In this document: positions 16,162 to 24,678 of the stretch, one piece after another | How the letters are laid out: each line of letters opens with the position of its first letter | Position numbering within the stretch: position 1 is the first letter of the stretch | From: a virus | Reading direction: 5' to 3' (one strand) | Virus record (IMG/VR): IMGVR_UViG_3300031951_014867 | Span: 1 to 30,163 of that record | DNA length: 30,163 nucleotides | Made by a program: the position numbers and the translations under genes | The notes under the pieces: model-generated | What the model was told of the DNA's origin: nothing | The model's input: only the letters and a program-made list of their open reading frames with translations | The model's database searches: none

Positions 16162-19100
16162 ATGTCAGAAAAGATAAATTTAAAAATTACATTTCCGATA
16201 AAAGTTCAAATTGTACCGATACAAAAACCCGTAGGATTGCGTGCTCCTATTAATGTACAAATAACTCCAACACCTACAGTAGAACAAATACTGGATGTTA
16301 ATTATAACTTTACCATTAACACCGTACCAATTGAAGTTAATATATCCGAGCCATTAATAGTAACTGCATTTGATTTCTTAAACACCGCATTAAATACATA
16401 CGTTGACGAAGATCGTACTCTAAAAACACTATTAAATTACGGCGAAGATCGTCAATCTGTGGTTTTAAATTATAGATATGGTCCGTTGGATATAGCGGGA
16501 CTAAGAACAATTCAGTTAAAATTACTACAACCTGTTCCCTCTGATATAGCACCTACAACGCCCGTATTTTTATCCAGAGAAGTTGCAAAGAGTACTATTG
16601 ATAAAGTTAGAGTAAGATTTGCTCCTCCTATTGATACCACACCATACCTTCGTCCAAAAAATACAGCAGTAAACACTGACGTGGAATTAGGAAAAACGGT
16701 GCGAAACGTTACATTAAATCGTCTCGCACTAAAAACAGGATCGGTGGGATCTGACGACGTTTATAAAAACAAAACGTTTGAAGACGAAATATTTAGACAG
16801 TGGTACTCATACGATTTTAATTCATCTGAATTAAACATAGACTTTACTAATTATAGTAATTTTATATTTTATGGATCTGCTGCAATGCGATTAGCGGCGT
16901 TCAGAGAAAAAATAATAAAGTTAGAAAGTATAGATAAAAATAGATTACAATTTTTATCATCATCAACGTATACAAATCTTACCGCATCTGTCGGATATAA
17001 TTTCGTTCAAGAAAAAACGGCAGAATACGCAAAGGAAAAAGAAAATGTAATAAGATCGTTTGATAGATACGAACAGTATTTGTATTTCACACCATCCGGT
17101 TCTAATAGTGCATATAGTGCTTCTTTTGTATATGCGGACACGGGCACAGAGTATAATAATATTGGATACTGGCCCAAGACGGTATCAGGAAGTATACACT
17201 CAGTTTACAGTACAGAGGCGGTAAACTGGTATTCTACACAGAGTTTAATTGCCCAAAGATTTGATGAGTTTAATGAAAACAATTTAATCAATACTATACC
17301 AACGCACATACGTGAAGATGATAGTAATTCTGCATACATTACCTTTGTGTCAATGGTCGGACACTTTTTTGATCTCATTAAACCATATATTGACCACATG
17401 TCAGATGTGTGGAGTCGTAATTTAAATCCAAACACGGAATTATCAAAAGATTTAATTAATGAAATTGTAGAATCCGTTGGATTTAAATTGCCTACGTTGT
17501 ATTCTACATTTGATCTGACAAATAATATTTTGGGAACAAATGATCAAACTCCTCGTAGAGATTTGGTGGCAGAAATTTACAAACGACTGTTACACAACTT
17601 ACCATTTTTTACCAAGGCGAAAGGAACAAAAACTGCATTACAAACATTCATAAAATCATTTGGAATAACACCACAAATTTTTGATGTTAAAGAGATAGGA
17701 GCTCCTGTAACTAGTTCATATTATGTGTTTGATGAATTTACGCAAGGATTGGATTTTGACGAAACTAAAATAGCCTACGTTATTTTACCGTTCTATCTAG
17801 GTTCTAAAACATTACAGTTTAATTGTAGTGTTGCAAAAAGTAAACAAATGACTGTTCTAGTGGGTGATAATAAATGGGCATTAAATGTCGTTCCGCATCC
17901 ATCAAATAAAACGTTGGGACGATTTGAATTAGCATCCGGTAGTGCTCATATACCAATTTTAAGTAGTAGTTATCAAGAAATCTTCGGAGATGAATTACTT
18001 AATGTAGCAATTAAAGTAAATGCTGGATATGCAAGTTTGTATGTAACGCAAGTAGAAGGAGAAGACATACTACATACATCGGCAATGTCGGAGAACAGTG
18101 CATTTGCTTCTTTATGGAATACTACTTCTATTCTGTATTTTGGAGGAGGTACATCAATCAGCGTTGGTAATTTTGATGGTACATTAGACGAAATGCGGTT
18201 ATGGAGTGACGCATTGTCCGATGAAACTATTTTGAACACAGCGTTTGACCCAGGATCAAATGCAGGTGATACGTACGATGCTGCGTCAGATAAATTGTTG
18301 ATACAACTTTCGTTTAACAAGTTAAATTCTGATCTACTTGTAGCATCTTCATCCCTTGTAAACGAAAGTCCATACAAAGATAAAACTTTAAATAACATAG
18401 ATACGGTTCTCACATATAACATATCCGAATCGGATTTTTCACGGTATAATCGTACGGTTAGACAGGAAATGATGAACGTAGGATCATCGGGTATATTGAC
18501 AAGTAAAATTAAAGTAGCGCCACCACCGGTGTTTATAGACGCATCACAGGGAAACAGATTATACAGAACAAAAAGTATAGTTAAACCTGAACAGAAAAAA
18601 CTACAACGTGGACGTAATAAGATTATACTAACTGCGTCCCCAACGGAAATAGTAAATCAAAATATTATTCGTAATTTTGGATTGGAAAATATTAATGCAG
18701 TATTGGGTTCTCCAACCACGTTGTACACTACATTCGAAAAATCATTACAGACATTAAAGCAACATTATCAACAATATTATTATGTGAGTGTGGATCCAAA
18801 TAAATTTATCAGAATTCTTTCCGAGTTTGGATCTATTTTGAATCAATCTATTGATTATTTTATTCCATCAAAGGCAACTATACTAAGTGGAATAACAATA
18901 GAACAAAATATTCTTGAACAAGTAAAAATTCCACCTTTGAAAAATATCAAAGTTTATGGAAAAGATACTAGACGTACATTGAACGCCGCGGCCTCTCTTA
19001 CGCAAAGTAGAGCAGACTATGGCGCTACATTTAATCTATCTCAGACCGTGGAGGCGACCAATGATGCTGATGCACTGGGTAATTTAAATTCAATAAATTC

Positions 19101-20862
19101 AAATATTCAAGATATCGGATTTATAGAAATTGGAGGTGGATACCTTAATAAATCTGGATCATTGGTGGTAGATACTTCACTAGAAGGTAAAAATGAAAGA
19201 CTGTCGGGAATATTAGACCCAAACAAACCAGTACCAGACGCACAGTATCTGCCGGCAAAGGGCGAGTTAAAAATTGTAAGTGATAATACCGGTAGTTTTG
19301 ATTACTATAAAACGGCGCTTCCAATAAGAATGGAATCCAGTGCAAGTTATCAAACTTGGGTAACCGAGCTAGTTCCTATTATAGAATCAACTGGAAGTTA
19401 TTCCACTGTTACCGCACAACTAGTTCCGAATTATGAAGTTGCCTCAAACGTGACTACGTACAATATAAAACATGAACAGTGGAACTCTAAACAATTCTGG
19501 CAAATTGAACAGTATGGCACGGGATCACCATTGCCTGCAAAACAATCAAGTGCAGAAACATATGTGGACAATTTAAATAAAATAAAATACGATGATACTA
19601 ATCTAGGAAATGAAGGAGCGGAACCGTATAATAGACTATATAGTAGAAAATTATTTGAGACAGAAATAAATAATAATAGAGATGGTGGACTTACAAGCAT
19701 GTACATTCCCGCATTGTATGACATACCACCCTCCGCAGATTTTACTGATTCTGGAGTATATACATATTTCAATAATTCTACTGGCGTTTATTATTTTGAA
19801 GAATTATTCAAAACACCTGCATATCAAAAACCATTAAATGCATCCTGGGATGTGACAAATCAAACATTTATAGGGGCAACTACGTGGTCGTATGAAGAAA
19901 AATATAATATATATGATGTAGTCTACCAACAAGTAACAAGTAATGATAATAATACGCTGGGAACTTCTATAGTTAAATCTGCTCGTGCAGGTAACAATCT
20001 ATACTATGCTTTCAAAACACGACCAGCATACAGAGCACCTACAAATAATACCGCATTTTATACAGGAAGTGTTCCTTCATATTTACCCCCGTCGTTGGAT
20101 AAAGAGAACTGGGAAATCATAAGATTTACTCCAAGTGTAAAACGTATTACTAAACGAGTAATATTTGATGTGTTTAAAACACCAAATCCAGACGATAATA
20201 ATTTTAGAACAACAACGGCGCCTGTAGAGACTAGAATTGATATTCCAGATAGATATGTTGATATTTATCCATTAACTGCAGTTGGTGCAGGATCATATGT
20301 AACTGGTGAAATCTTAGTACAAAATATTGCCACGTTATTGGCAATGCAATTAAATGTGGATAATATTCGGGTACGACTATACAGAACTTCTACGGATCGT
20401 GATGCGGATATATTAAGATCGGCAGAAACCAAACCTACGGGGTCACATGGCGTTCTTTTAGATACTACAATTAATGTAGCAAATGTTGCAACGTTAATTA
20501 ATCCCGTGATCAATTTAGTGGCAGGTTCAACACCTACTGCGGGTAAACTATTTTATACTATAAATAATTTAAACCCCGTATCAAAGTTGGGAATAACAAT
20601 GACGTTGTTATATTTTGCATTAGAAATTAATCCAAGAATTCCTTCCGGTTACTTACCGAAACATTATAAATTCTTTAGAAGTAATTCTACTGCTACAAAA
20701 CGTAGTAATTATGTTGGGTGTAAAAATACGAAAAGTACGACTATTGACGGACAAGAACCAATACAAATTTTCTTGAGCGAAGGCGTAGATCTACGAGTAG
20801 CACCATCAATAGTAAACGAAGAAATTATCACCGGCGGTGGCGGAATATTAGACGCAACGTAA
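16162..20862 (+). CDS. 7: Large baseplate wedge protein, gp7-like, with gpI-like and LamG-like regions
   Basis: The product has 1566 residues. Residues about 382-515 (DDSNSAYITFVSMVGHFFDLI, then AEIYKRLLHNLPFFTKAKGTK and ALQTFIKSFGITPQI) match the P2 gpI-type tail motif, in which a conserved K-G-T precedes a short helix. T4 gp7 carries a related element that nucleates the wedge. Residues about 530-700 look like a LamG/concanavalin-like sandwich, ending in the typical FDGTLDEMRLWSDALSDETI (671-690). The remaining 850 residues are beta-rich with Tyr, Asn and Ser and no recognised domain. Size, order after gp25 and gp6, and the gpI-like element support a gp7 role. The LamG-like insert suggests it also touches glycans or a fibre. 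T4 gp7 is 1032 residues, so this one is much larger. The gene symbol is tentative. Confidence 0.65.
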   Translation: MSEKINLKITFPIKVQIVPIQKPVGLRAPINVQITPTPTVEQILDVNYNFTINTVPIEVNISEPLIVTAFDFLNTALNTYVDEDRTLKTLLNYGEDRQSVVLNYRYGPLDIAGLRTIQLKLLQPVPSDIAPTTPVFLSREVAKSTIDKVRVRFAPPIDTTPYLRPKNTAVNTDVELGKTVRNVTLNRLALKTGSVGSDDVYKNKTFEDEIFRQWYSYDFNSSELNIDFTNYSNFIFYGSAAMRLAAFREKIIKLESIDKNRLQFLSSSTYTNLTASVGYNFVQEKTAEYAKEKENVIRSFDRYEQYLYFTPSGSNSAYSASFVYADTGTEYNNIGYWPKTVSGSIHSVYSTEAVNWYSTQSLIAQRFDEFNENNLINTIPTHIREDDSNSAYITFVSMVGHFFDLIKPYIDHMSDVWSRNLNPNTELSKDLINEIVESVGFKLPTLYSTFDLTNNILGTNDQTPRRDLVAEIYKRLLHNLPFFTKAKGTKTALQTFIKSFGITPQIFDVKEIGAPVTSSYYVFDEFTQGLDFDETKIAYVILPFYLGSKTLQFNCSVAKSKQMTVLVGDNKWALNVVPHPSNKTLGRFELASGSAHIPILSSSYQEIFGDELLNVAIKVNAGYASLYVTQVEGEDILHTSAMSENSAFASLWNTTSILYFGGGTSISVGNFDGTLDEMRLWSDALSDETILNTAFDPGSNAGDTYDAASDKLLIQLSFNKLNSDLLVASSSLVNESPYKDKTLNNIDTVLTYNISESDFSRYNRTVRQEMMNVGSSGILTSKIKVAPPPVFIDASQGNRLYRTKSIVKPEQKKLQRGRNKIILTASPTEIVNQNIIRNFGLENINAVLGSPTTLYTTFEKSLQTLKQHYQQYYYVSVDPNKFIRILSEFGSILNQSIDYFIPSKATILSGITIEQNILEQVKIPPLKNIKVYGKDTRRTLNAAASLTQSRADYGATFNLSQTVEATNDADALGNLNSINSNIQDIGFIEIGGGYLNKSGSLVVDTSLEGKNERLSGILDPNKPVPDAQYLPAKGELKIVSDNTGSFDYYKTALPIRMESSASYQTWVTELVPIIESTGSYSTVTAQLVPNYEVASNVTTYNIKHEQWNSKQFWQIEQYGTGSPLPAKQSSAETYVDNLNKIKYDDTNLGNEGAEPYNRLYSRKLFETEINNNRDGGLTSMYIPALYDIPPSADFTDSGVYTYFNNSTGVYYFEELFKTPAYQKPLNASWDVTNQTFIGATTWSYEEKYNIYDVVYQQVTSNDNNTLGTSIVKSARAGNNLYYAFKTRPAYRAPTNNTAFYTGSVPSYLPPSLDKENWEIIRFTPSVKRITKRVIFDVFKTPNPDDNNFRTTTAPVETRIDIPDRYVDIYPLTAVGAGSYVTGEILVQNIATLLAMQLNVDNIRVRLYRTSTDRDADILRSAETKPTGSHGVLLDTTINVANVATLINPVINLVAGSTPTAGKLFYTINNLNPVSKLGITMTLLYFALEINPRIPSGYLPKHYKFFRSNSTATKRSNYVGCKNTKSTTIDGQEPIQIFLSEGVDLRVAPSIVNEEIITGGGGILDAT

Positions 20863-20881
20863 TAAAACGTAGTAAACTATA

Positions 20882-20896
20882 TATTTATATTAGACC
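20882..20896 (+). promoter_or_regulatory. Candidate late promoter motif, copy B
   Basis: TATTTATATTAGACC lies in the 57-base gap after the gp7-like gene, 38 bases before the ATG at 20920. It shares TATTTAT and AGACCT with copy A at 5042. A GGAG ribosome site at 20907-20910 would remain in a transcript starting near 20895. On the minus strand the same bases include TATAAATA, but there is no gene on that strand. Confidence 0.4.
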
Positions 20897-20919
20897 TCTT
20901 CTATTTGGAGTAAAATTTT

Positions 20920-21558
20920 ATGGGATATTTAAATAAGGCAACGGTCACCGTTGACGCAATTTTGACAAAAAAGGGACGAGAATTGCTGGCGCGAGGACGT
21001 TCCGCGTTTAACATCACCCAATTTGCGGTCGCAGACGACGAAATTGATTATGGACTATACGATCCAGCACATCCATTGGGAACAGAATATTACGGTTCAG
21101 CAATTGAAAACATGCCAATCGTAGAAGCATCTACCGACGAAACACAAAATCTTCGGTATAAACTAGTAACATTGACGAGAGGAACCAACCTGATTCCGAC
21201 CATCCAAACAGGCATTTCTTCAATACAACTAACATTCAGCAATACACAAAATCCAGTAACTACTATTACTCCAACAACAAGTCAAGGACTAAATGCGCTT
21301 CCATTCGGCTATACAGCAATTTTATATGATCGTGAAGCGGCAATTTTAACAAGTAATGGACTACCGGGAACTGCTACCGTGCCAACATTCTTGGGAGACT
21401 CGGTATCACAAAACGCAATTGTCGTTCGTGGTACGATTTTTACGATTTCACCGAGAGATGTAAATTCAGTAACACAGACACAATTGGTAATTGTTGGAAA
21501 TCAAACTGGTGCATCGGTAACGATTCCGGTAACAATCAATCCAGCCACCATAATTTAA
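20920..21558 (+). CDS. Virion structural protein
   Basis: The product has 212 residues. The N-terminus MGYLNKATVTVDAILTKKGR, followed by ELLARGRSAFNITQFAVADDEIDYGL, is a pattern I associate with a structural protein common in marine T4-like phages. The rest is Thr/Ile/Val-rich beta sequence, consistent with a packed virion domain. It is preceded by a candidate late promoter and a clear GGAG site, so it may head a separate late transcript with the two paralogous genes that follow. Its exact place in the particle is not known. Confidence 0.7.
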   Translation: MGYLNKATVTVDAILTKKGRELLARGRSAFNITQFAVADDEIDYGLYDPAHPLGTEYYGSAIENMPIVEASTDETQNLRYKLVTLTRGTNLIPTIQTGISSIQLTFSNTQNPVTTITPTTSQGLNALPFGYTAILYDREAAILTSNGLPGTATVPTFLGDSVSQNAIVVRGTIFTISPRDVNSVTQTQLVIVGNQTGASVTIPVTINPATII

Positions 21559-21577
21559 TACATAGGAAGAATATATT

Positions 21578-22765
21578 ATGAGTATTTATAATCAATTTAC
21601 AGACGACGATCTAGTATCAGCAAATCCTACAGTAGTCACAACAGGATTATGGTCTGGAGATACAGGATCGTTAGCATCAACCCTATGGCTAGGTACGGCG
21701 GCTGGTCAACAAGTACCGATTAGCGGTGAATATTATTTAGACGTATTTGATAAACGTCCTGATACCGACCCAACTGCGGAAGTACAATTTTCTGTAACCT
21801 ATGGTCACATAAATGGCGGTGGTTCGCCGACGTTAGACGATAATGATCTGTCCACATTGTCAACGCAGGCAATTTATAGTCAATATAGAAATTTATTATT
21901 GGACCCATCGGATACAAAATTTACATTTAACAATGTAGAATCTGACCACATTTTTGTAATTAATTTTCAACGTTCTAGAATAAGAGAGCAACTGGATCCT
22001 GGTAACTGGGAACTCCCATTGTCAGGAACAAAGGGTATTAGTACATTCATCGATGATAGTGGTCAAACATTAGGTGCATTGACAGCAAACAGTAAGGCCG
22101 GTCGTGTGTTTAATGTTGTGTCTGGAGCACTGGACATATTAACGGGTTCAGTAGTACATAGTTCTGGTTCTACCAACGGTGGTGGATACGGATTGATATA
22201 TCCCGATCTCGGTATTATTGTATTAAACCCAAATGCAATTGGTCCTACGGTTGGATTTGTAGCAACGGGGTCATCAAACGAGGGTAGCGGTTCAGCGAAT
22301 ATTACGGTTACAACACCATTTTATTCAAGTACTGATTTTAATACCGGCACAACTAGCGTAACGGCAGTATATGCACCTGTAACACACTCTGCGGTCGTTT
22401 GGGGTACTAAAAAATCTGCGTATAACCATACAGCACTATTTAATTCAATAAAAGGCGCCACTGCAGCAACAGGTACTCCTTCGGGTTCTGCATTTAAAGC
22501 ACGTTCGGCAGAAACCATTTCTTCTACACACTATTTTGTACGTCTTAGAAATAAGGAATTCAATTATTCAAACAACCCCACGTTCTATAATCCAGATACG
22601 GGAGTACTAACCAATCCAGATTTCCGTAATGATCCGCGAGTATACGTCACTACAGTGGGATTGTATAATAGTCAGAACGAATTACTCGCCGTTGCAAAGT
22701 TGAGTAAGCCGGTGCGGAAGAGCTTCGATGAGGAAGTTTTGTTGAGGGTAAGATTAGATTTTTGA
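21578..22765 (+). CDS. Virion structural protein, paralogue 1
   Basis: The product has 395 residues, beta-rich with Gly/Ser/Thr loops. The C-terminus YVTTVGLYNSQNELLAVAKL ... RKSFDEEVLLRVRLDF closely matches the C-terminus of the protein at 23732 (YITTVGLYNEQYELLAVAKL ... QRSFDINQIFIIRFDT). The middle also aligns: LDPGNWEL with a following FIDDSG, and YPDLGIIVL, compare IKPGTFEI, VDDEVG and YDSGIAVV. The two are therefore related along most of their length. AGGAAGA precedes the ATG. It is probably a tail or capsid decoration protein; I do not know which. Confidence 0.7.
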   Translation: MSIYNQFTDDDLVSANPTVVTTGLWSGDTGSLASTLWLGTAAGQQVPISGEYYLDVFDKRPDTDPTAEVQFSVTYGHINGGGSPTLDDNDLSTLSTQAIYSQYRNLLLDPSDTKFTFNNVESDHIFVINFQRSRIREQLDPGNWELPLSGTKGISTFIDDSGQTLGALTANSKAGRVFNVVSGALDILTGSVVHSSGSTNGGGYGLIYPDLGIIVLNPNAIGPTVGFVATGSSNEGSGSANITVTTPFYSSTDFNTGTTSVTAVYAPVTHSAVVWGTKKSAYNHTALFNSIKGATAATGTPSGSAFKARSAETISSTHYFVRLRNKEFNYSNNPTFYNPDTGVLTNPDFRNDPRVYVTTVGLYNSQNELLAVAKLSKPVRKSFDEEVLLRVRLDF

Positions 22766-22766
22766 C

Positions 22767-22772
22767 GGAGAG
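22767..22772 (+). promoter_or_regulatory. Orphan ribosome binding site
   Basis: GGAGAG stands right after the stop of paralogue 1 with no reading frame of useful length behind it; the GTG at 22783 gives only five codons. It looks like the former ribosome site of paralogue 2, now separated from it by the homing endonuclease gene (inference). Confidence 0.4.
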
Positions 22773-22797
22773 TAAATAATAAGTGAACGTTTGGAAA

Positions 22798-22842
22798 TAA
22801 TGTCCCCTATTTATATATAGAACGTATAAATAGGGGACATTA
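22798..22842 (+). promoter_or_regulatory. Perfect 18-bp hairpin covering the endonuclease ribosome site
   Basis: The left arm (22798-22815) and right arm (22825-22842) are exact reverse complements, separated by a 9-base loop, TATAGAACG. The right arm contains AGGGGA (22832-22837), the only ribosome site for the ATG at 22845. RNA that includes both arms should therefore block translation of the endonuclease. No T-run follows the stem, so it is not a standard terminator. Both arms contain the TATAAATA palindromic pair, so promoter-like sequence is built into the stem. Confidence 0.85.
22808..22823 (+). promoter_or_regulatory. Candidate late promoter motif, copy C, inside the hairpin
   Basis: TATTTATATATAGAAC spans the end of the left arm and the loop, 37 bases before the endonuclease ATG. 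A transcript starting about 13 bases after the motif's first base would begin near 22821, without the left arm, and leave the ribosome site free. On the + strand a T4-type TATAAATA also occurs at 22825-22832, but a start 6 bases beyond it would remove the AGGGGA. Confidence 0.4.
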
Positions 22843-22844
22843 CT

Positions 22845-23735
22845 ATGACTACACCTGAGCAAAAAGAACGTTATAAACTAAAAGCACGAGAAAAAAGAGC
22901 AAAATTACGTAAACAAACCGATTCTGATATAACTTGTAGACTATGTAATTTATCAATAAATCCGAAAGGGATGTCTATACATGTGAAAAATGTACATACG
23001 TTAGAATTTACCGTATATTTAGATCAATATCTATCCGATTTTTCTGCGCTTGGTTGGATACAATGTTCCGTATGTAAAAAAATTACCAAAGGTACAACTT
23101 GTTCAAGAAAGTGCATGGGCGTATTATACAAAGAAACTTATAGTGGACGAGAACCGTGGAATAAAAATTTAACTAAAGAAACCAACGAAAGTTTACGACA
23201 AATGGGCCAATCCATAAGTAAACGCAACACAGGTAACCCAAAAATAATGGGAACAAACAATCCAGCCAAACGAACGGAAGTTCGTGAAAAAATTTCAAAA
23301 ACACGAATAGAACGTGGTGTTGCAAAAGGTCACAACAATCCCATGTTCGGAAAAGCGCACACCGAAGAAGCATTGAGAAAAATTTTTGATAAACGTTCCA
23401 TGACTAGACCGGAACAGCAACTCAAAGAAATTTTAGAAGAATTGCATATTACTTATAAATCACAATTTTTTATTAACACGGGTGACCGCACTTTTTCGTA
23501 CGACTTCTACCTACCAGATCATAATATTATCATTGAGGTTGATGGGGATTATTGGCATGGCGGACCAGGAGTATCAAAATATTGGCATGGCGTAGAAGTC
23601 ACCAAAGAAACGGATATTCTGAAAGATAGTGTTGCTCAAGAACGTGGATATACTATAATTCGTTTATGGGAAAGTCAACTAAATACTGACAAAAAACTAA
23701 TTATTGATATACTTCAATCCGTACTACACACATGA
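22845..23735 (+). CDS. Free-standing homing endonuclease (zinc fingers, NUMOD3, Vsr-like nuclease)
   Basis: The product has 296 residues. Domains in order: a basic N-terminus; a C2H2-like finger (C31, C34, H46, H51); a second Cys cluster (C74, C77, C86, C90); NUMOD3-like DNA-binding repeats (about 102-182), with GNPKIMGTNNPAKRTEVREK and GHNNPMFGKAHTEEALRKI; and a Vsr/EDxHD-type PD-(D/E)XK nuclease (about 186-290), with RPEQQLKEIL, FSYDFYLPDHNIIIEVDGDYW (D220, E231, D233) and AQERGYTIIRLWESQL. This is the architecture of selfish phage homing endonucleases, which cut alleles lacking the gene and spread by repair. It lies between two paralogous structural genes. Its TGA overlaps the next ATG (ATGA), so the downstream gene depends on it for translation. 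A strong hairpin upstream probably limits its expression. It is not inside an intron: the gene before it is complete. Confidence 0.88.
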   Translation: MTTPEQKERYKLKAREKRAKLRKQTDSDITCRLCNLSINPKGMSIHVKNVHTLEFTVYLDQYLSDFSALGWIQCSVCKKITKGTTCSRKCMGVLYKETYSGREPWNKNLTKETNESLRQMGQSISKRNTGNPKIMGTNNPAKRTEVREKISKTRIERGVAKGHNNPMFGKAHTEEALRKIFDKRSMTRPEQQLKEILEELHITYKSQFFINTGDRTFSYDFYLPDHNIIIEVDGDYWHGGPGVSKYWHGVEVTKETDILKDSVAQERGYTIIRLWESQLNTDKKLIIDILQSVLHT

Positions 23736-24664
23736 AAACATTTGGTACACTTGACGCAAAAGATTACAACGTAGAAGAAATGTATACATCTGCGCCTATG
23801 TCGTGGGAGTTAGTTTCTTCTTCAAACGGTGTTCAAGTAACTTCCCCCGCCGATTTGGTAGGAGCAGTAATGGTACAGCGGGCAAGTAATGATTACACAA
23901 ATTATTATTATACGAATAATCCTAAACTAAATACTGATTCTGGAACATACGAATATATTTTATATAGATCAATTAAACACGTATTTTATAATGGTCGGTA
24001 TTTTTATAGTGGATCCGTATTACAAACGTCTAGTTTAGCTGGATTACCCAACGATTTTTACGTAATAAGTGTTGGGCAAGACTTCTATGGCAATCGTATA
24101 AAGCCAGGAACATTTGAAATATCCACTGAAATTGCCAATAAAACTATTGTAGACGACGAAGTGGGTAATTTATATATTAGTCAGTCGGGCGTGGGTACGT
24201 ACGTCGGTAATGTATTTTATGATTCAGGGATAGCAGTTGTAAAAATGGACACTGGATCTGTAGTGACGGCAATGTCTAGCGGGGGATTAAAATTAGTACA
24301 AGATTCGGAACTTTATGTAGATTATAGTAGTGACGTTAAATATCATCGCCACGAAGTAAACATAAAAATAGATCGTTCTGAATTTAATTTTTCACCATTC
24401 AATCCTTCAATATTTTCCACATATACGGCAACCACCGGTAGTGTAACGCAGTCATGGAATGACTTAAATATTAGGTCGTCTGCAAGTAGTCCAGATACGT
24501 GGAATATGTATAATTTAATGGGAGCGGGTGTAGTTAACCCGTATATTACCACGGTTGGATTGTATAACGAACAGTATGAACTATTAGCAGTTGCCAAATT
24601 AGTACAACCGATTCAACGTTCTTTTGATATTAACCAGATATTTATTATTAGGTTTGATACCTAA
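23732..24664 (+). CDS. Virion structural protein, paralogue 2
   Basis: The product has 310 residues. It is related to the 395-residue product encoded at 21578, most clearly in the last 40 residues (ITTVGLYNEQYELLAVAKL), and is shorter mainly in the middle. It starts MKTFGTLDAKDYNVEEMY and is rich in Tyr, Ser and Val. No Shine-Dalgarno precedes its ATG, which overlaps the endonuclease stop, so it now seems to rely on translational coupling or on reinitiation. A structural role is inferred from the paralogue and the location. No frameshift is seen, so it should be functional. Confidence 0.7.
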   Translation: MKTFGTLDAKDYNVEEMYTSAPMSWELVSSSNGVQVTSPADLVGAVMVQRASNDYTNYYYTNNPKLNTDSGTYEYILYRSIKHVFYNGRYFYSGSVLQTSSLAGLPNDFYVISVGQDFYGNRIKPGTFEISTEIANKTIVDDEVGNLYISQSGVGTYVGNVFYDSGIAVVKMDTGSVVTAMSSGGLKLVQDSELYVDYSSDVKYHRHEVNIKIDRSEFNFSPFNPSIFSTYTATTGSVTQSWNDLNIRSSASSPDTWNMYNLMGAGVVNPYITTVGLYNEQYELLAVAKLVQPIQRSFDINQIFIIRFDT

Positions 24665-24678
24665 TTTTGGAGAATCGT

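Noticed and set aside
17973-18422. Minus-strand frame of 149 residues inside the gp7-like gene
   Set aside because: The + strand here encodes the LamG-like domain. The minus frame has no recognisable motif, promoter or ribosome site.
22825-22832. T4-type late promoter TATAAATA on the + strand
   Set aside because: Perfect match, but with usual late spacing RNA would start near 22838 and lose the AGGGGA ribosome site. The TATTTAT copy at 22808 fits spacing seen at two other genes better. It is not excluded.
22798-22842. Intrinsic terminator
   Set aside because: The stem is strong, but no run of T follows either arm. The right arm holds the ribosome site of the next gene, so a translational role fits better.
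22845-23735. Intron-encoded endonuclease
   Set aside because: The preceding gene has its own stop and a complete conserved C-terminus, and the following gene has its own start. No split exon is apparent.
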